Assembly: GCA_040507895.1 (NCBI GenBank) | Contig: JBEVNX010000243.1 | Location: 1-17,504, forward strand | Length of the DNA stretch: 17,504 nt | Direction: 5' to 3' | Source: JBEVNX01 sp040507895 | Lineage (GTDB): Bacteria; Desulfobacterota; Binatia; JACPRU01 | Program-made: the position numbers and the translations under genes | Shown: positions 14,312 through 17,504 of the stretch, piece by piece | Position numbering within the stretch: position 1 is the first letter of the stretch | How the letters are laid out: every line of letters begins with the position of its first letter | Notes under the pieces: generated by a model | The model's database searches: none | Told to the model about the DNA's origin: nothing | The model's input: only the letters and a program-made list of their open reading frames with translations

Positions 14312-15033
14312 GCGGCGTGCTGGTCGGTCTCGTCGATGGCGGCGTGACCGCCGACCTCCGCGCGTACGTCGCGGAGGACAGCGGGTTCACGCTCGGCCAG
14401 GGCGACGCCGTCGAGCAGAACCGCGCAACCGAGGATGCCATCGGCCACGGCGCTTCGATTGCACGCACGATCCTCGCAGCAGCCCCGGCGGCGAGCATCG
14501 TCAACGCGCAGGTGTTCCACGATTCGATCAGCGCGCCGCCGGCCGTGATCGCCGCCGCGCTCGGCTGGGTGGTCGAGCGAGGAGCGCGAGTGGTCAACTT
14601 GAGCTTCGGGGTGCGGCAGGACCGCGAAGTGCTGCGGCTGGCGTGTGCCGCGGCTCGAGCAACGGGGGCGATCCTGCTCGCCGCCGCGCCCGCGCGCGGG
14701 CCCCGCGTGTTTCCCGCCTCGTACCCGGGTGTCATCCGGATCTCGGGAGACGCGCGTTGCGCTCCCGGCGAGGTGTCTCTGCTCGCCAGCGCACAGGCGG
14801 ACTTCGGCGCTCGTCCCGCGACGGTCGACGGTCGGGTGCGTGGAGCGAGCGCTGCCGTCGCTTGGTTGACCGGCAGGGTCGCGGCCCTTCTCGCGGAGCG
14901 GCCGGCCGCAGACGCCGCGAGCGTCACGGGCTTTCTCGAATCGATCGCTCAGTACCGCGGCCCCGAGCGGCGGGCAGCCGATCTTTCAAGCGGACGGAGC
15001 TCACCGGCTCTGGGCGACGATGGAATCGAGTGA
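14308..15033 (+). CDS. qhpE: Subtilisin-like serine protease, gamma-subunit leader peptidase
   Basis: A 241-residue S8-family protease, shorter than classical subtilisins and without signal peptide or prodomain, consistent with cytoplasmic or membrane-associated processing of the QhpC leader before or during export. The catalytic triad is recognisable: Asp10 in GLVDGG, His47 in IGHGAS and Ser181 in RGASAAVAW. The oxyanion-hole Asn expected in an AAGN-type motif is not evident; the corresponding stretch reads ILLAAAPARGP, so oxyanion stabilisation may differ. Structural strands SIVNAQVF and RVVNLSFG fit the fold. The start overlaps the qhpF stop (ATGA), pointing to tight stoichiometric coupling of exporter and protease. 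The tail after about residue 215 is charged and probably disordered. Confidence 0.9.
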   Translation: MSGVLVGLVDGGVTADLRAYVAEDSGFTLGQGDAVEQNRATEDAIGHGASIARTILAAAPAASIVNAQVFHDSISAPPAVIAAALGWVVERGARVVNLSFGVRQDREVLRLACAAARATGAILLAAAPARGPRVFPASYPGVIRISGDARCAPGEVSLLASAQADFGARPATVDGRVRGASAAVAWLTGRVAALLAERPAADAASVTGFLESIAQYRGPERRAADLSSGRSSPALGDDGIE

Positions 15034-15060
15034 CAGGATCGAGGGAAGAGGGATCACCAG

Positions 15061-16206
15061 ATGAAAACGCCGATTTGCGAAATGCTCGGCATCGATTTTC
15101 CCCTACTGGCTTTCAGCCACTGTCGCGACGTCGTGGCGTCCGTGAGCCGAGCGGGCGGCTTCGGGGTTCTGGGCGCGGTGGGATTCAGACCCGACGAGCT
15201 GGAGATCGAGCTGCGATGGATCGACGATCACATCGACGGCAAATCCTACGGCGTCGACGTGCTCATTCCCGAGAACCTATCGATCCGGGGCGAGAAGGAC
15301 ACGAGCGCGCGCTCCCTCGCCGAGCGCATTCCGAAGCAGCAGAAGGAATTCGTCCGTGACCTACTGATCGAGCACGGCGTCGATCCGTTGCCGGTGCTCG
15401 AGGCCTCGGCGCGTCGCCATTCGGACGCGCCGTCTCCCCTCCAAGAGGAAGGAGCGCTCAAGCTACTCGAGGTGTCCTTTCGCCATCCGATCCGGTTGAT
15501 CGCCAACGCGCTCGGTGTGCCGCCGCAGTCCATGATGGAGATGGGCCGCGCCCACGGCGTGCCCGTGGCCGCGCTGGTGGGCGCACCGGAGCATGCGGTG
15601 CGTCAGGCGAAGGCGGGCGTCGACGTCATCGTCGCACAAGGCGGCGAGGCGGGCGGCCATTGCGGCGAGGTCTCGACCCTCGTGCTGATTCCGGAGGTCT
15701 TACGCGCGGTGAAACCCATCCGCAACGTTCCCGTGCTGGCTGCGGGCGGCATCATGACGGGCCGTCAGATGGCTGCCTGCATGGCGATGGGCGCAGCAGG
15801 CGTCTGGACCGGCTCGGTCTGGCTCGCCACCAGCGAGTCGGAAGCCTCGGAGATCTTCCGCGAGAAGATGATCGCTGCCCGTTCGCGCGACACGGTCCGC
15901 TCCCGGTGCCGCACCGGAAAACCAGCTCGCCAGCTCCGCTCGGCTTGGACCGACGCCTGGGAAGGACCGCAGAGCCCCGGCGCGTTGCCGATGCCCTTCC
16001 AGAGCCTGATCAGCGAGCCTGCCCTGGCGGCCGCCGAGCGCGCGGCGGAACGAGGAAACAAGAAGGCGCGCGACCTCGTCAACTACTTCGTCGGCCAGGG
16101 CGTCGGTCTGGTCGACCGTGTGAAGTCGACCCGCGAGGTCGTGAGAGAATTCATGGAGGAGTTCGCCGAGGCGCTCGACGACATGCAAGCGCTGGTCGAC
16201 GGTTAG
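15061..16206 (+). CDS. Nitronate monooxygenase-family FMN enzyme
   Basis: A 381-residue TIM-barrel flavoprotein of the NMO/2-nitropropane dioxygenase superfamily, predicted cytoplasmic and FMN-dependent. Supporting motifs: an N-terminal strand with RAGGFGVLGAVGF; AQGGEAGGHCG at 192-202, where His200 occupies the catalytic-base position of nitronate monooxygenases; the phosphate-binding AAGGI (227-231); and GAAGVWTGS (244-252). The C-terminal helices (NYFVGQGVGLVDRVKSTREV) are usual for the family. Relatives also include enoyl reductases and enzymes of unknown substrate, so nitronate oxidation is not proven. A purine-rich stretch (about 15040-15053) provides the ribosome site, and the gene begins 27 bases after qhpE, so it is probably in the same transcript. 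It is not part of the characterised Paracoccus qhp set; it sits where qhpG is found there. Confidence 0.9.
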   Translation: MKTPICEMLGIDFPLLAFSHCRDVVASVSRAGGFGVLGAVGFRPDELEIELRWIDDHIDGKSYGVDVLIPENLSIRGEKDTSARSLAERIPKQQKEFVRDLLIEHGVDPLPVLEASARRHSDAPSPLQEEGALKLLEVSFRHPIRLIANALGVPPQSMMEMGRAHGVPVAALVGAPEHAVRQAKAGVDVIVAQGGEAGGHCGEVSTLVLIPEVLRAVKPIRNVPVLAAGGIMTGRQMAACMAMGAAGVWTGSVWLATSESEASEIFREKMIAARSRDTVRSRCRTGKPARQLRSAWTDAWEGPQSPGALPMPFQSLISEPALAAAERAAERGNKKARDLVNYFVGQGVGLVDRVKSTREVVREFMEEFAEALDDMQALVDG

Positions 16207-16259
16207 GAGTCAGCGCGTCGGACACGACTGAAAACGGCGCCCGGCAAGCATCGAGCGGT

Positions 16260-16273
16260 AGACGAAATCGTCT
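16260..16273. terminator. Short hairpin in the convergent gap
   Basis: AGACGA directly followed by AA and TCGTCT forms a 5-6 bp stem in the 102-base gap between the nitronate monooxygenase gene and the convergent qhpG-like gene. It is small, with no U-tract, so it is only a candidate. I see no other feature in 16207-16308. Confidence 0.22.
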
Positions 16274-16308
16274 CGTGCACGACGGCGTCTCGCCGGTCCG
16301 TCGCGACC

Positions 16309-17504
16309 TCAGCCGAGCCCGCGCAGGCGAAGCCACTCGAGAGCGCGCTCGATCGACGAGCTTGGTGTCGCAGAGCGCGCGGCATAACCGGCAACGAGGT
16401 CTTCGTCGCGCTCGCCTCGATGGGCGGCGGCGAACTCGAGGAGCGGCACGAGCTCGACCGTGTCGAGCCGCCATACGCCGCGGGGATGGTCGAGGGTGAC
16501 CAACGCGCGGCGCGAGACGATGTAGCCATCCTCCGAGACGGCCACGTTTTGGATCCTGGCCGGGCCGCTGGCGCGCCGTGCGGGCTCTTCGTCGGGCCAT
16601 GCACGCCGCGCGATCCAGAACGGTTCGTCGCTCCAGCGGGTCTCTGCCCGGTATGCATCGCGGCCGGCGCGCGCCAGGCGGAGAAACGTGTCCTCGATCC
16701 GCTCGCGATGGAATTCCTCGGCGAGCGGCCGGTCGGCGGCCCTGCGCAACAGCGTGTTGACCACGGGCGCCGCAGCGAGCGCGCTCGCGACCGCTTCGAA
16801 GAGCCCTTGACCGGAGAGGGGGTCGACGGCGAAGGCGGCATCGCCGATGCGCAGCGACCGAGGCGAAACCGCGCCCCCCGCTAGGATCGGCGTCGCGTCT
16901 CGAGCGCGCACCGTCGAACGAGGGCTCGCTCCGTCGAGCCAGCGGCGCGCCTCGGCAACGTCACGAACCAGAGCCTGGTAGACGGCTTCGAGAGGGTCGC
17001 GCGACGGATCGATCGACCCGCTCGAGACGAAGACCTGCACGAAGGCGTGGCTCGCGTCCGGCACGGCGAGCCAGCACCAGCCGCGCGCGAAGGACGCGAG
17101 CGCGCTGCCGCGCAGCGCCGCCGGTGCCGTCCACGACCGGGAGAGAGCCGTGGTCGCCGCTCCCCGCACGGAGCTCGCGCGATCGACCGAGGCCGCGCGC
17201 CCGCGCGCGTCGACCACGAACGCGACTTCGCTAGCGAACGCATCGCCGCCCTTCGGCCGAATGAACAGGCGGCAACCGTGCTCGCTTTCCTGCCAACCGT
17301 CGCAATGTCCCTCGACGCAGGTGACGCCCGCCCGGGCGGCGTCGCGGCGAAGAGCCTCGTCGAAGCGGTCCCGGTCGACGAGGTGCTCCGCGCCGCTCGG
17401 CGTCGACGTCCCGTCCCAGGTCGACACGCGTGGGAGCGCCGCTCCGAGCACGGCGATCGCTTCCTCGCATCCGACCAGGCGAAGCGCTTCCGCCGCCCGC
17501 TCCG
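16309..17504 (-). CDS. qhpG: FAD-dependent monooxygenase, QhpG-like (CTQ tryptophan hydroxylase), 5' end missing
   Basis: The reading frame enters from the right edge and stays open for about 398 codons to TGA at 16309-16311, so the start and the N-terminal dinucleotide-binding GxGxxG segment lie outside. What remains looks like a tryptophan-halogenase/p-hydroxybenzoate-hydroxylase-type flavoprotein: VVDARGRAASVDR in the mid FAD domain, then the diagnostic RIGDAAFAVDPLSGQGLFEAV motif that contacts FAD. QhpG of Paracoccus dihydroxylates the gamma-subunit Trp that becomes the CTQ quinone. Given the complete qhp set next to it, this is the natural candidate, although other FAD monooxygenases share these motifs. 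It is unusual in being on the opposite strand, convergent with the operon, 102 bases beyond the nitronate monooxygenase gene. A GTG at 17451 is internal and not the true start. Confidence 0.82.
   Translation of the reverse strand, partial: ERAAEALRLVGCEEAIAVLGAALPRVSTWDGTSTPSGAEHLVDRDRFDEALRRDAARAGVTCVEGHCDGWQESEHGCRLFIRPKGGDAFASEVAFVVDARGRAASVDRASSVRGAATTALSRSWTAPAALRGSALASFARGWCWLAVPDASHAFVQVFVSSGSIDPSRDPLEAVYQALVRDVAEARRWLDGASPRSTVRARDATPILAGGAVSPRSLRIGDAAFAVDPLSGQGLFEAVASALAAAPVVNTLLRRAADRPLAEEFHRERIEDTFLRLARAGRDAYRAETRWSDEPFWIARRAWPDEEPARRASGPARIQNVAVSEDGYIVSRRALVTLDHPRGVWRLDTVELVPLLEFAAAHRGERDEDLVAGYAARSATPSSSIERALEWLRLRGLG

Noticed and set aside
1..17504. CRISPR arrays, tRNA genes, transposases or phage genes
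   Set aside because: I looked for regularly spaced repeats, cloverleaf-like segments and mobile-element proteins by eye and found none; weak or degenerate examples could be missed.

Overview
The window is GC-rich, densely coded bacterial DNA with Shine-Dalgarno sites, ATGA stop/start overlaps and periplasm-targeted redox proteins. This fits a Gram-negative bacterium of proteobacterial or Binatota/Myxococcota-like type. That assignment is a guess from gene style; there is no rRNA or other phylogenetic marker here.

Layout. Positions 1-2084 hold an intact acyl-CoA dehydrogenase gene (501-1691) between gene debris: an SDR N-terminus that breaks off after 27 codons (235-315), a second acyl-CoA dehydrogenase N-terminus with an in-frame stop (1738-1824), and an orphan C-terminal-like frame (1851-2027). 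Positions 2085-5257 hold a YcaQ/AlkZ-family gene (minus), a small Cys-rich protein gene with a Tat-like signal (plus), and a two-gene minus-strand unit encoding a GFA/CENP-V-fold protein and an aldo/keto reductase. From a divergent intergenic region (5258-5447) a long plus-strand gene train runs to 16206.

That train is the main content. It starts with both subunits of an N,N-dimethylformamidase-type amidohydrolase (small 5448-5807, large 5818-8091, with the likely Tyr/Tyr/Glu iron ligands present). It continues 57 bases later with a quinohemoprotein amine dehydrogenase (QHNDH) biogenesis operon in the order known from Paracoccus: qhpA (dihaem alpha), qhpD (radical SAM thioether-forming enzyme), qhpC (gamma, bearing the CTQ cofactor), qhpB (beta-propeller), qhpF (ABC exporter) and qhpE (subtilisin-like leader peptidase). 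A nitronate monooxygenase-like gene (15061-16206) follows. A flavin monooxygenase resembling QhpG (16309 to the window edge, 5' end missing) faces the operon from the other strand.

Working model (inference): the amidohydrolase releases formate and an amine from an N-substituted formamide. QHNDH oxidises primary amines to aldehyde plus ammonia in the periplasm and feeds electrons to the respiratory chain. The divergent GFA-fold protein and aldo/keto reductase could handle aldehyde products. The coupling of a DMFase-type hydrolase to a complete CTQ-enzyme assembly line is the most noteworthy feature. The known chemistry leaves two open problems: DMF itself yields a secondary amine, and the two enzymes are expected in different compartments.
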